Shown here piece by piece: positions 1 to 10,540 of a stretch of 64,000 nt of DNA. A program made the translations under genes and the position numbers. Every line of letters starts with the position of its first letter. Positions within the stretch are counted from its first letter, which is position 1. Source of the DNA: Pyrenophora tritici-repentis (taxonomy: Eukaryota > Ascomycota > Dothideomycetes > Pleosporales > Pleosporaceae); the NCBI RefSeq assembly GCF_003171515.1, contig NC_089394.1, positions 310,001 through 374,000 on the forward strand. Reading direction: 5' to 3'. The notes under the pieces were generated by a model. That model ran no database searches, was not told the DNA's origin, and saw only the letters and a list, made by a program, of their open reading frames with translations.

Positions 1-321
1 GGCTCCACGAACGCCTCCAAGGCCTGGAAGGCACTCAAGCAACACCACCATGAAATGAATGCTGCTTTCGCTGCCTACTACAGCCCCGGCCACACCCCTT
101 CCACATCCCGCAACTCAAGCACTACGTCCAGCCCCCGCCACAGCGGTGAGGCACCCCGGAAGAGCGTGCAGACCCATGTCTCTGTCACTGCTGCTGGAGA
201 CGAGCAGAAGCCAAGGAACTACCAGAAGGTGTGGAAGGCGCTCAAGACCAAGGTCGTGGACCACCACAGGAGTGTTAACGCTGCTTACCAGCAGACTTAT
301 GGTGCACACAGGAGGTGGTGA
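1..321 (+). CDS. 3' end of an unidentified protein with a duplicated WKALK/NAA motif (5' partial)
   Basis: The open frame is already running at base 1 and stops at 319-321, so only the last 106 residues are seen. I do not recognise the family. Two copies of one motif are visible: [18 protein letters not shown] near the start and [10 protein letters not shown] followed by [10 protein letters not shown] near the end. They share the pattern K-x-WKALK, HH, then NAA plus an aromatic residue. A Ser/Thr/Pro-rich linker of about 45 residues separates them. The protein ends GAHRRW and is basic. No membrane segment or signal peptide lies in this part. The spacing suggests that more copies may exist upstream of the window. 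The coding call rests on the open frame, the repeat conservation and the sharp change to T/G-rich non-coding sequence after the stop. Confidence 0.65.
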   Translation, partial: GSTNASKAWKALKQHHHEMNAAFAAYYSPGHTPSTSRNSSTTSSPRHSGEAPRKSVQTHVSVTAAGDEQKPRNYQKVWKALKTKVVDHHRSVNAAYQQTYGAHRRW

Positions 322-1156
322 GATGGGTTCCTTTTTTGAAGAAGAGAAGAAGAGGTTGAAAGATGTAATGGAAGGGATTTAGGAATGTGGAGAAAAAAGT
401 GAGGACAAAAGTGACTTTTTGGGTGCGATATACCAGTTTTTTAGGGGGGAAATAGATGGATAATGGGCGTTTTTTGGACAACAAAAGTTTTTGCTTGGTG
501 GGAGTTTTGAATGGGGGGAGAAGGGGTAATACTAGAGTTATTAGGGATGCAAGAGTTGATAATAGTATATTCTGCTATAAAGACATTGACTTTGCACTTG
601 TGATTATTGTTCCTTTACTGCTCGCAAGCTGTGTTGTTGTCGTTTTAGAAATTTGAGAATCTAGTGCATGTGCAATAAGCACTTGGAGAGGCATTTCGGA
701 GTCACCGTTATGTTGCAGATCATGATTTGAAAATATCATGGTGTGTCAAGGTAGGCTCAGATTTGGGATGAAGAGTATGGGACTCAGATGGTAAGGTACC
801 TGACTATCCATAGCGGAATAGATGCGGGTACTCAAATAGATGGTGTAGGATCCCAAGTCGGTTATAAAGGTTAGAAGATGTGATGTACTATAAAGTGAGA
901 TTGAGGTAGTCTAGGTGGAAGCTAGGATGACCATGACCGGCAGAATTCCGATTCGGAAGCATCGGAATGACTAGCCAATCCGAATGGTGTGCTTTCTAAT
1001 TGTACCATGAGGCGGAATTTGCCGCACATGACATAACCTAGCTTTCAACGAAATTGGTGACAACAGACAGCATCAGTCATCCGTCCCCCTTGAAATTCAC
1101 CACTACACTCCTTGTCTCGCCGAGTCGCAACACATTTGGATATCCGACCTACGACC
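322..1156. other. Intergenic region, 835 bp
   Basis: This lies between the stop of the first partial gene and the ISA1 start. It has purine-rich and G/T-rich stretches just after the stop, which fit a 3' UTR. I see no convincing coding frame, RNA gene or repeat. The ISA1 promoter must lie in its distal part. Confidence 0.6.
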
Positions 1157-1946
1157 ATGTCACTACCTCGTACCACCGGAGCGTTCGCGCGCTCAAGCTC
1201 AGCATTCCGACGATTCGCCTCCCCATCGCTTCCTCCCCGCAGATGCCCGCAATGCTCGAGGACATTCGCCTCATCGATACAATATCGACAGTCGGCAAAG
1301 CGACAGATGCAGACAGCAACTGCATATCGCCCTGAATCGCTGTATCCTGAACCGCCACCGCGTAATGCTGGTGTACCCGATACTTCGATAGCAGGAGGCG
1401 CAACCGAGGCAACCAAAACAACAGCCCCACAACCGCCTTCAACCGAGCGCAATACAGCCTCGACGGCCGAACAACCGAATATGAGCATACCAGAAGGCGA
1501 AGCACAAAAGTCGCAAGCAGCAGCGCCGAGTAAACCCCTTCGACCGCGCCGCTACAACTTCGGACCCCGGAAAGCGACCATCAAGCTTTCGCCCTCGGCT
1601 GTCGCCCATCTGCGCGAACTCCTTGAACTCCCGGAACCAAAGCTCATTCGGATAGGCACAAAGGCAAAGGGTTGCTCAGGGCTGGCATACCATCTGGAAT
1701 ACGTGGACAAGCCGAGCCCCTTGGACGAGCAGGTAGAGCAAGATGGCGTCAAGGTGCTGATTGACAACAAGGCGCTGTTGAATATTATCGGAAGCGAAAT
1801 GGACTGGCTAGAAGACAAGCTGAACGAGCGCTTCATCTTCAAGAACCCAAACATCAGTAAGTGGTGACGTAGCAATGATTACAACCATCGCTAACACATG
1901 AATAGCTGAGCAATGCGGATGCGGAGAGTCCTTCAGCGTGGCATGA
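1157..1946 (+). CDS. ISA1: Iron-sulfur cluster assembly protein 1, mitochondrial A-type carrier
   Basis: Exons are 1157-1856 and 1906-1946; the 49-bp intron has GTAAGT, a CTAAC branch site and TAG. The spliced product is 246 residues. A-type scaffolds act with Isa2 in the mitochondrial matrix to mature [4Fe-4S] proteins such as aconitase and lipoyl synthase. The C-terminal ~110 residues match the HesB/IscA fold. All three ligand cysteines are present: one in KGCSGLAYHLEY and two in CGCGESF, which exon 2 supplies. The region between them (DGVKVLIDNKALLNIIG, then WLEDKLNERFIFKNPN) is also typical. The ESF ending favours Isa1 over Isa2. The Arg/Ser-rich N-terminus beginning MSLPRTTGAF, followed by a disordered stretch, fits a mitochondrial presequence. 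I chose this ATG over the in-frame ATG at 1112 because the presequence starts cleanly there; 1112 remains possible. Confidence 0.93.
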
Positions 1947-2079
1947 TACCCTTACGATTCCATCACTATAGAAGCATTACCGGCGTTGCATCTTGGCGTT
2001 ACACCTCTCAACAGACATGACGTAATATGCTTAGACTTCCTTCTCTGTAGCTATCGAGCCTCCCTCGCTTTTGCTGCAT

Positions 2080-2512
2080 CTACATCTTGCCCGGTTCATA
2101 GTCAAACACATTGACTTCACTCGCCACCTCACCGGCGAGTTTCACAAATTCTAGGTGGGCAGGATCCTTAATTACATAGTAGTCGCGGTCCTCTTCACTC
2201 TCAAACTCGACGACGAATCCGTGGGTGAAATTGCCCTATGCTTTGTCAGCAGCATAGATATAGACTTGGGATTTGTGGCCATGGGCTCACGGATTTGCCT
2301 TCGGGGCTGATGTTCTTGCCACCGGAGAATGATTTGATGTAGGGCTTCTGGGACGTTGGATGGATACAATCTTCCTTTAGAGCGAGCATACGCGTGCATG
2401 CCTGTATACTATTAGCCATACGAATATTACACAAAAGTAGGCCTACTTCTGAGATTTGCTCAGGAGAAGCTGTAGACTTCCACTCGAATAGTACAATGTG
2501 AACAACCGTCAT
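2080..2512 (-). CDS. Stress-responsive A/B-barrel (Dabb) domain protein
   Basis: There are three exons on the minus strand: 2512-2447, 2401-2291 and 2235-2080. Both introns are phase 0 (45 and 55 bp), and the product is 110 residues. It begins MTVVHIVLFEWK, the usual first strand of the dimeric alpha-beta barrel (Dabb) family. It continues with LALKEDCIHPTSQKPYIKS and SGGKNISPEGKSGNFTHGF, and ends in the helix/strand EEDRDYYVIKDPAHLEFV. Family members form dimers; many are of unknown function and some are stress-induced or act as cyclases in secondary metabolism. The stand-alone size and housekeeping neighbours argue against a biosynthetic cluster. It is divergent from Dsc3, with 345 bp between the two start codons. 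The family call is solid; the biochemical role is not known. Confidence 0.88.
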
Positions 2513-2857
2513 TTTGTATATGTATCCAAATCAAAGATGTGTAAGGAGAAATCGAGCATTATGCGACAAGACGTCAATGAGGGGTGATATATGTGGGTGG
2601 GCTGTTTCGGAGGTAATGACCTCAGCGCTGCTACGGTAAGCTCCGGTAAATCTACCGCGTCGCATACTGCTATCAATCCCGCCAATACAGCAGACCAAGC
2701 CTCACCACCAACAACGCAGATAGACGTCGCAGGACAAATGAAAACGATGATACGACCGCCATGACCTCATATTGCCATTGATTTATTACCAAACTCTCAG
2801 ATCGCATTCCAACACCTCATACCTCAAACGCCGTCGCAACATTCCATTCCAAACACC
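2513..2857. promoter_or_regulatory. Shared divergent promoter region (Dabb gene / Dsc3)
   Basis: These 345 bp separate the start codons of two divergently transcribed genes and must hold both promoters. C/A-rich tracts immediately precede the Dsc3 ATG. I see no clear TATA box. Confidence 0.5.
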
Positions 2858-3939
2858 ATGGCTACCGCGCCAGCTCTCCCAGAGCAACTCATCTACCTAA
2901 TAATTCGCTTCACTGCCTCCGCACCTGATCTACCACTTTCAATACACACACCACGAACCATCTCCACGCTCTCCCTCAAGCAACTCATACGCCAACACCT
3001 CCCATCCGAACATGCTTCTGCGCGTCTCCGTCTCATCTATGCAGGCAAAGTCCTCGCAGACACAGAACCAGTATCTCGGTCTCTAAAGCTACCGCCGCCA
3101 CCACCACCACGTAATACAAAGAGTAGTAGCGATGGTGGAGGAGGAGGAGGAGGAGGAGGAGGAAGCGCAAGCAACACCAGCGATGCCAGCACCCCCAGCA
3201 AAAACAAAGGCAAACAACCCCTCCGCTCCACCCCCGCAATACAATACGGCACAACCGCAGAAATCCCACCTTCAGCCAAGAAATTCTACATCCACTGCTC
3301 CCTCGGCGACGCGCTATCAGTCTCTGAACTCGCGTCCGAAGCCACCTTGGCCGCAGCAACAGAAACGAGTCTGAGAACGTATTACACTTCCTCGTCCTCA
3401 ACTTCCTCAGCACATCGCGCCGCAAACAGCACCACAAGTAATCATGCATCCGATCGACGGAACTCTAGTACAAATACTCCACCAGGGGCGGCTACAACAC
3501 CATCCCTCCCCCCAAGCCCAAGGCTTCGACCGCCTCCTCGCCTCGGGATTTACCCCACAGGAAATATCCTCCCTCCGCTCCCACTTCACCACCAACCTCT
3601 CCTTCACACACACCCCAGACACGATGCCTTCGCCGGCTCAAATCCGCATCCTAGAAGATCGCTGGCTCGACGAATCTGCAAACGACCCGTCGGCCTCGCT
3701 GGCTACCGGTGGCGGCGGCGCGGCCCAAGGTGATGCGGGCTGGGGAGCGGGATTTGCGGTCGAAGAGGGTGGGTTGGACGATATGTTGTATGGGTATTTG
3801 ACGGGTTTCTTTTTTCCGCTGGGGGGGGTTGGTGTGGGGGTTTAGGGAGGAGGGGGTTTGGACGCGCAGGAGGCAGGTGGCTGTTGTTATGGGGGTTTTG
3901 ATTAATGCTGTTTTTGGGTTTATGAGATGGGGTGCTTGA
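2858..3939 (+). CDS. dsc3: Dsc3-like subunit of the Golgi Dsc E3 ubiquitin ligase (frameshifted near the 3' end)
   Basis: Proposed exons are 2858-3437 and 3517-3939, with a 79-bp intron (GTAATC...CCCCAAG) that carries the reading frame into QGFDRLLASGF. The N-terminus (about residues 10-75, IRFTASAPDLPLSIHTP to LRLIYAGKVLAD) is a ubiquitin-like domain. A low-complexity Pro/Gly linker follows, then KKFYIHCSLGDALS and the conserved C-terminal block FDRLLASGFTPQEI, HTPDTMPS, LEDRWLDE. The Dsc complex cleaves SREBP-type factors and handles orphan Golgi membrane proteins. As sequenced, the frame stops at 3843-3845. Removing one G from the G8 run at 3821-3828 restores the expected hydrophobic tail (GVLINAVFGFMRW) and a stop at 3937-3939, giving 333 residues. 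The gene converges on the agmatinase gene. Family confidence is good; the intron and frameshift are inference. Confidence 0.82.
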
Positions 3940-3944
3940 TGGGG

Positions 3945-3964
3945 GGATGGATGGATGGATGGAT
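3945..3964. repeat. (GGAT)5 microsatellite
   Basis: Five perfect GGAT units lie just beyond the corrected Dsc3 stop, in the short convergent spacer (3940-4228) before the agmatinase 3' end. The spacer also has a CGT/CAT-rich stretch near 4158-4180. Confidence 0.9.
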
Positions 3965-4228
3965 ATACCCTGTTGTTGAGGTTTGTATTTTGAGTGTGGA
4001 TGAAGTTGGAACACTGTTGGTGCTGAGGCGCGACTTCGACATGTGAGGGTGGTTTCTTGAAGCAGGCTCGAAGCGAATCGTTTGTGTACTCATTCATTAA
4101 TTCGTTGTTGAGATAGCTGTCACTACTCAACATATCACGGTTTCGCAGAAACCTACATCGTCGTCGTCGTCATCGTCATCACCTATCTACACAGCACACA
4201 CCGGCACCACCCCCTCCACCCGAATTCT

Positions 4229-5709
4229 CTACAACTCAATTTCCTTAGCAGGCGCACCCATATAACTAAGCGGTCCCTTTTTCACCATAAGCGTCATAAC
4301 TTCATACAACGTATCCGCCGCCGCCATAGTCGTCAACTCAGCGTTAGTATCATACGCCGGCGCCACTTCTACAATATCAGCGCCGATGAGGTTGATACCC
4401 TCGAGGCCGCGGATGATAGTGCGGAGTTCACGCGTGGTCCAGCCACCGGTTTCAGGTGTGCCGGTTGCAGGTGCGACTGTGTGTGTGTATTAGTTCGTCT
4501 GTGTTGACATGAGAACTGGATAAGGGACATACAAGCCGGATCCAACGTATCAATATCAATACTCAAATACACCGGTCTCTCCAACCCAACGCGATCTCTA
4601 ATCTTCTTCACAATGCCATCAATGCCAATCTTGTCGATTGCCCGCGCTTCGACGATTTCAAACCCGCAGTACCCGTCGTTGTCGTAGTCTGAAGGTCCTG
4701 ACAGCGTCGTGCGGATGCCGGCGTGGATGTTGGTGTCGTTTGCGAGGAGGCCTTCTTGGGCCGCGTGGAAAAAGTAGGTGCCGTGGTTTATGCTGGCTTG
4801 TTCGCTGGGGGCGCCGCCGAAGACTTTGGGACGCCAGGTGTCGCTTTGTTGGTGTTAGTTGGGGTTTTTTAGAAGGAAGGTAGGAAGAGGGAGAGAGACG
4901 CACAGATGGCTGTCAAAGTGGATGACGGTAATGGGACCGTATTCTCGGTGAACGGAGCGGAGAAGGGGCAGTGTGATTGTGTGATCGCCTCCTAGGGTGA
5001 TCATGCGGGGGAGTGTCTTTCCGTGTTTGGAGGGGCCGGGCTTGTTGGCGTGGGTGTGGGGGGCACGGCTGAGGAGGAGGTTGTGGCCCTGTTCGATTTG
5101 TTGGAGGGCGTAGGCGTTGTCGTATCTATAAATATCAGTATCTATACCAAACCAACCCCCGGAAGTATAGAGCGATAACTTACGAGGTAACGGGAATGTC
5201 TCCGCAGTCGATTACTTTGGCCCACGAATTGAACGGGTTCGCCTTGAGTGGGACGTTGTAGCCGCCACTAAATCACATTTTGTATGAGCCATGTGTTTCC
5301 GAGGTACAAAAAGTAAGCAAGTGTAGAGGAAACTTACTATAAATTGAGACGGCGAGAACCTTGTCTGATGCCACTGGGGCCGAAGCGAGCGCCAGGACGG
5401 TATGATGTACCAGTGTCAAAGGGAGCACCGATGAATGCAATGTCGTAGTCTACATCGCTCGACAGACACGGATGGTATGGGAGACGGCCGAATGTGGAGA
5501 TTCCGGAGAAGATGGAGTCGGCCTGTATGGTGGTCAATTGCTGCGTCGGACATTCTATGCAGAAGGCCTACTTGTGTGCCACCATCACCGGGAAGCGTGT
5601 TGTACCAAAGACTTTGGTGTGGGCCAGCCAATGGCTCTTGATCATGGTCATGGTCGCCATGTGCAGCAACAGCCGCAGCAAAGCTCAAGACGGCAGGAGT
5701 AAACCTCAT
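4229..5709 (-). CDS. Agmatinase-family ureohydrolase with a predicted signal peptide
   Basis: There are six exons on the minus strand: 5709-5572, 5522-5338, 5267-5184, 5125-4904, 4843-4533 and 4476-4229. The introns are 49-70 bp, and the product is 395 residues. The binuclear manganese site is intact: GGDHTITLP, the D-x-H-x-D motif in HFDSHLDTW, and [19 protein letters not shown] in the last third. The substrate-side motif [18 protein letters not shown] is also standard. Agmatinases hydrolyse agmatine to putrescine and urea; related enzymes act on other guanidino compounds, so the substrate is not proven. The N-terminus is unusual for a cytosolic enzyme. [20 protein letters not shown] looks like a cleavable signal peptide and is followed by a His/Asp-rich stretch, so a secreted or vacuolar enzyme is likely. 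Signal-bearing members of this family are known in filamentous fungi. Confidence 0.92.
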
Positions 5710-6932
5710 TCTCGCAGGAACAAACGATGCTTTGCAGTGAGGAAAAATGAAGAAGTTACAGATGATGGTCTGAGAAGAATGCGGAAACTCTGCAGTAGAT
5801 AACTGTTTGAAACTCACACGCGCGCGCTGTCTCTATCAGTTGTGTGTTGACCAGCTCACGTTAGGTAAACCCTCGTTATGTAAACAGCTCCCATAACTAC
5901 CCCTGTCCATGATGATGACTCTCTGCACCTATGGCACCGAACTGCCTCCAATGCGTTAGTCGCTCCTTGTCGAAGCTGTAGATCTCGATATGCCTCCGAT
6001 TGGAAAAAAACGGTTGGAGTCGTCTTGTCGTGGCGTGCTGAGCCAGTGAGTGCAGCTTTGGCAATCTGTGTAACCACCGCGACCTATCCACGGCACACCA
6101 CGCTCCCTTTTAACATTGGCCAGAGAAGACCTTGATGGCTACACGACCACTTTCTTGAGACATGTTTGAGTACCCCGTTATACCACCGATGTATACATAT
6201 CTTGCAACACGGCGTTGGGGATCGATTGTGGAGACTTACCAACCCCGCCATGTGCAATGACGGGCGCCACGATCGAGGACCGAGCACCCGACCAGTAGCG
6301 TTCCCCATAGAATCATGCCGTAACGGCGATATTCAGCACTTTGGACTGCATCTCATCAATCACTTCTTATCTCAAGCGGGGTCGGGATTCGTAGGAAGCA
6401 TGCGTCCTTCATGCATGCAAGTTGAGGTTTCCGGTCAATCTTGTGCCGTAGTTTCCTGTCTTATTCGACAACGTAACACTCTTGCGTTACAAGATATGTA
6501 GCACGCAGATTGGCTCGATAAGCATCTTCTTGGTCCCGGAACTTATGCTGTGTTGACGAGATCCATCAAGTTGACGTCGGACATGGCGGGCCGAGCGGTG
6601 AGGTGAGGTGAATACTTGGGAAAGTCACGCGGCAGAATTCGTGGACTACAGATAGATCGTCGTGAGCTTGAAATCTTCCACAGCCCGTCATTGATCGTAT
6701 ACCCAACGTGGGGTATGCAGCAGTCCCGTAGCTACGCGGAGGTGATGAGGAGTGAGGTCCATTCGCAGAACAGGGATTAAAGATACCGGGCGCACTAGAA
6801 CGTTCGCTTAATGTATCTGGTAATTTTTCAACATCTCTTGCATTGGCGTCATTCGGCTACTATCTATGTGTATTTGCCGCATGTCCATGTAATCATGCTC
6901 GTTGGAGTTGCCAAAAGGTCCCGAGTGAACAG
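5710..6932. other. Intergenic region, 1.2 kb
   Basis: This spans from the agmatinase start codon (its promoter side) to the 3' end of the MATE gene. Many short overlapping frames exist on both strands, but none has splice support or a recognisable motif. I see no RNA gene. Confidence 0.5.
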
Positions 6933-8543
6933 CTATCTGTGTATCGGCGTGGCTTCCTCCGGAGAAATGCCAATCTCCGCCCTGTCGTCAGAATCCATCC
7001 TGTCAAATGCCTTCTTGACTTGATAATCCCAGTTACTCCAAGCAACGATCGCCCACTCCGCAAACCCAACGAGGTAGAGGGCGATGCACTGTCCAACCCA
7101 CAAGCCTCCAAGTCCCCAACCGTGGAATGCAAGCCAGATACCCAATGGCAAAGCTCCACAATAGTAGCTTACAATGTTGACTGTTGCTCCAATGTGCTGT
7201 CTGCCCATTCCTCTAAGAGCACCTCCGCAGCTGCCGTTGAGTCCATCTGCAATCTGAAACAGCGCAACATAAGGCATTACCTTTGCAGTGAGCTTGATGA
7301 CTTCTACGTCGTCGTTGAAAATCTTGGCGTAAAAGTCCTTGACTCCCATGAGGACGGCCAACACGAGCGCCCCGAGAACCATACTCAGTACGGCCGCAGT
7401 ATTAGCCGCTCTCGCTGCACCTTTTGCGTCTCGCGATCCGAGGAGGTTTCCGACGCGCGAAGAGGTGGCAACGCCGACTCCAAAGGGAATAGTGTTCATG
7501 ACTTGGTCTGTAGTCATGATAACACTCTGCGCCGCCAGCGGTATGGTGCCAAGCTTGCCTGCAACGAGCGCAACAATCTCAAATGCCCACCACTCGGTAC
7601 CAACGTGTATGACTCCGAGGAAAGCCAGGCGTGCAAATACCCAACTGTTTTGTAGGCACTTGCGATCCCAACCTCCCCAGCATTGCCACCCATTCACAAA
7701 GCGTGCATAGGCGAGGAGTAAGAAGAACGACGCCCAGTATGCGATGCCCGTAGCAAGAGGTGCACCGAGAAGGCCCATTTTGAAGTTATACACAAAGAGG
7801 TAGTTCAAACCGGCGCTCAAGGGAGAAGTGATGAGCAAAACGTACGTTCCAGGTCGCATGATTTCTGTGCGTGTAAGTGAAGGAACTTGTTTGGAGACTG
7901 GAGATATACCTTGAGCTTGCATGTACTTTTTCAGCGCCTCAAAAAATATGTAGCCAATACCGCCCGGAGCCAGCACAGACAGGAATCTCGCCGAGTCGCG
8001 CGCTATGTAGTCTTCCTGGCCGAGAGCTTTGAAAAGTGGTTCAGAGCAAAACCAGAGGATAGCGACGGGTATGTAGAATAAAGAGAGGACGACGAATGAG
8101 CGCTGGAGGATGGTCCCCAAGTCGTGGCGGTTTTTGCTTCCAGTAAAGCTGGCGGACGCTAGTGTATCGATGGCTGTCGTGCCACCAAGAGCGATGAGCC
8201 AACCAGTAGCCATGGCGAACATGTATGAAAAGGCAGCTGTAGCCAATGCTTCTGGCGAGAGACGTCCGACGATGAGAACTGATACGGTCTGTAGAGAGTT
8301 TTGAAGGGCGTATGCCACAACCACCGGTAGTGATCCCTTTAGCAATATCCAGAACTCGCGCAGGACGAGTTGGAAATTCGATGCTTCTTCATCATCCAGC
8401 TCGTAGGTTTCGCCACTAGACCACTCTTCATGATTTGAGTCTGGAAGGAGGGGACTCCGCTCATCTGGGGCGTCGGTATCTTTCTTCGATGTCCTCAGGA
8501 AGTCCGGTATCCAAGACCTCGACTTGCTCGTTTCGTGATCCAT
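6933..8543 (-). CDS. MATE family multidrug/organic cation extrusion transporter
   Basis: The open frame runs from ATG at 8543 to 6933 (536 residues). A 45-bp segment at 7865-7909 has GTATAT...ACAG ends and divides the frame at MQAQ, so it is probably an in-frame intron; splicing gives 521 residues. A hydrophilic acidic tail of about 65 residues (DERSPLLPDSN, a dileucine-type sorting signal) precedes roughly twelve hydrophobic segments. The segment starting VVVAYALQNSLQTVSVLIVG is the first MATE helix, and GGTTAIDTLASASFTG is the typical loop after it. The second half repeats the pattern (AAQSVIMTTDQVMNTIPFGVG). MATE proteins exchange protons or sodium for toxic cations or metabolites; the vacuolar-type N-terminus resembles yeast Ycr23-like and Erc1 proteins. 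The substrate cannot be read from sequence. Confidence 0.94.
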   Translation of the reverse strand: MDHETSKSRSWIPDFLRTSKKDTDAPDERSPLLPDSNHEEWSSGETYELDDEEASNFQLVLREFWILLKGSLPVVVAYALQNSLQTVSVLIVGRLSPEALATAAFSYMFAMATGWLIALGGTTAIDTLASASFTGSKNRHDLGTILQRSFVVLSLFYIPVAILWFCSEPLFKALGQEDYIARDSARFLSVLAPGGIGYIFFEALKKYMQAQGISPVSKQVPSLTRTEIMRPGTYVLLITSPLSAGLNYLFVYNFKMGLLGAPLATGIAYWASFFLLLAYARFVNGWQCWGGWDRKCLQNSWVFARLAFLGVIHVGTEWWAFEIVALVAGKLGTIPLAAQSVIMTTDQVMNTIPFGVGVATSSRVGNLLGSRDAKGAARAANTAAVLSMVLGALVLAVLMGVKDFYAKIFNDDVEVIKLTAKVMPYVALFQIADGLNGSCGGALRGMGRQHIGATVNIVSYYCGALPLGIWLAFHGWGLGGLWVGQCIALYLVGFAEWAIVAWSNWDYQVKKAFDRMDSDDRAEIGISPEEATPIHR

Positions 8544-10540
8544 AGTTGAAGTAGTGCAAATAGAACAGCAATCCCGTAGAAAGAAGATTTTTCCTTATAA
8601 AGTAGACGATGAATATGTACGCCAGATTCTTCCCCTCTCGGCTCCGATACCCACAGAGCACAAAAGGCAAAAAGGCAGCATACTGTACAGCAACACCCTC
8701 GACTGCAAAGTCTAAGGAACGCCCAGATAGAGCGGGCATGACATTAGCTCTTACAATACCACCTGACCGTACGGCTCAAAACCGGTCTAACTACGGAGCT
8801 TTAGCCTACCATGAAGAGCATAGCATGCGGTTGCCACGAATGAAGCAGCATGCATGTAGTCCAAGGCCTAGATGACGACAAACACCGTCGGGCGTATCTG
8901 CGATGCGATCAATGCGCTGCTGTAGCCTTATCGACCTGCATCTGTTGTCGATTTGACTAAGACTCTTCAGTAAGTTTTTATGTTTAGGCGAGTCATTTTT
9001 GCGGGATTGCACCAGTGTCATTGCGGAGCTGCGAAAGACGGTGGTACCGGTGTCTTGGGTCGAGTGAAGTGCCGGCTCCGCGCCGCAGGCTGTTCCCCGC
9101 TGGACATTAATTCTATCGACCACGTCGCATATAGTTGATGACGATTTATTTGGAGAGGCTGGCGTTGGGTGAGATGAATAGGAAGGTACAGCCTCGATAA
9201 CAAGAGGTCGGAAGATTGATGCCGGCGATCTAGCGAGAGTGCCGCGCACGTGGCGGGATATGAGCTTTCCTTCATCACGCAGCATGTTGCGGGCATATTA
9301 CTCGCGGAACCCTCCGTAATGGGATTTGCATCTAGAACAGCATCTCTAATAGAGCCGGAAAATTTGCTCGTTGCATGGCGCGATACAAAGACGGCCAGGT
9401 CCAATTCCAAGAAGCCGATGCAACTACGAGTTGCGAAAAGCTTGTTAGATATTCGCAATATGCCGGTGCCGAAGATTCCAAAAAGCACCGAGATCGAGTC
9501 GTTCTAGCATGGTCAGTATCAGAAAGGTAGGTTCTGGGCAAGTTCTTACTTTTAGATGGCTCTAGTTTCTCCGACCTAGAGTTTCTAACTTGACTTCTCT
9601 TACAGTCGATTCTACCATTCTTCTTAACAACATCCGTCTACACTACTAAGATACGATTAAGTCTTGCAATACTCGCGGACGCTATACCTCAATCTCTACA
9701 TCTTCATTACTGCTTTAGCATCAATTCGCCCCCGTTCGAGGATACCTTCGAGAACGTCTTCCACCGCATGTCTTGCAATCCAACAGACCACGTGAATAGA
9801 CTTGGCGACTTATCCTAGACATATACGTCTTATATACAGTTGCCGCGCGCAAAGAAGCCTCCGGCGCAGTATGATTTGGGATAAAGCTTCCTGGCCGATT
9901 TCTACTCGGTTCGTAGCGAGGAATAGATTATAGAGGCGAAAGATAGGATTATCAGAAAAGCTGATGGGCGAGGAGCGTTTCTACAATACATTAGTGTATC
10001 TTGATAGACAGGTTACCTTTCGTTACTGTAGCTTCCCAATAGTTCCATGCAAAACACTGGCTTTTGTGAAAGGGATGAGAACGGCTTTCTTTGGGCTGGA
10101 ACGTGGGTAATGCCAGTATGTGTGGGTTGAGATAATCCACTTGGAAGATTCGGAGAGGGAATCTTGTGCAATAGTTGTTCTGTGGCTGGATGATGGCGTA
10201 TATGCGGTTTGTGAACAAAGTGCTGTCGAAATAGTCGTCTCACATACGCAGACAAACAAACCACACTTTTGATTCAGTGAGAAACTGACACTGAGAGCGC
10301 CGGACCGTTGCAAAATACACTCCCACAATCCTACCCAGCTCACCCTATTCAACTCCCTCACCTCTCAGCCCCCAACCCCCCAACCCTTCTTCGTTCTCCT
10401 TCTCCCTAATCTCGTGCACCCTCTCAGCCAAGCCCCCCTTCAGCCCCACCCGCCCCATATCCCCACCAACCCCCATCTCCACCGCGAAAATGAACCTGCT
10501 CACAAAACTTCATCAGCACATTCAAAACAATGTAAACGGT
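8544..10540. other. Intergenic region, 2.0 kb, with unassigned frames and possible decayed repeat
   Basis: Overlapping frames of 85-159 codons occur on both strands at 8806-9507, but none has a motif, a consistent splice pattern or an obvious start, so I do not call a gene. The segment at about 9545-9990 differs in texture from its surroundings: many TCT/CTA words and multiple stops in all frames. It may be a degraded transposon, but no terminal repeats were found. Confidence 0.35.

Noticed and set aside
8806..9507. Group of frames on both strands (85-159 codons)
   Set aside because: No single frame can be extended by splicing into a recognisable protein.
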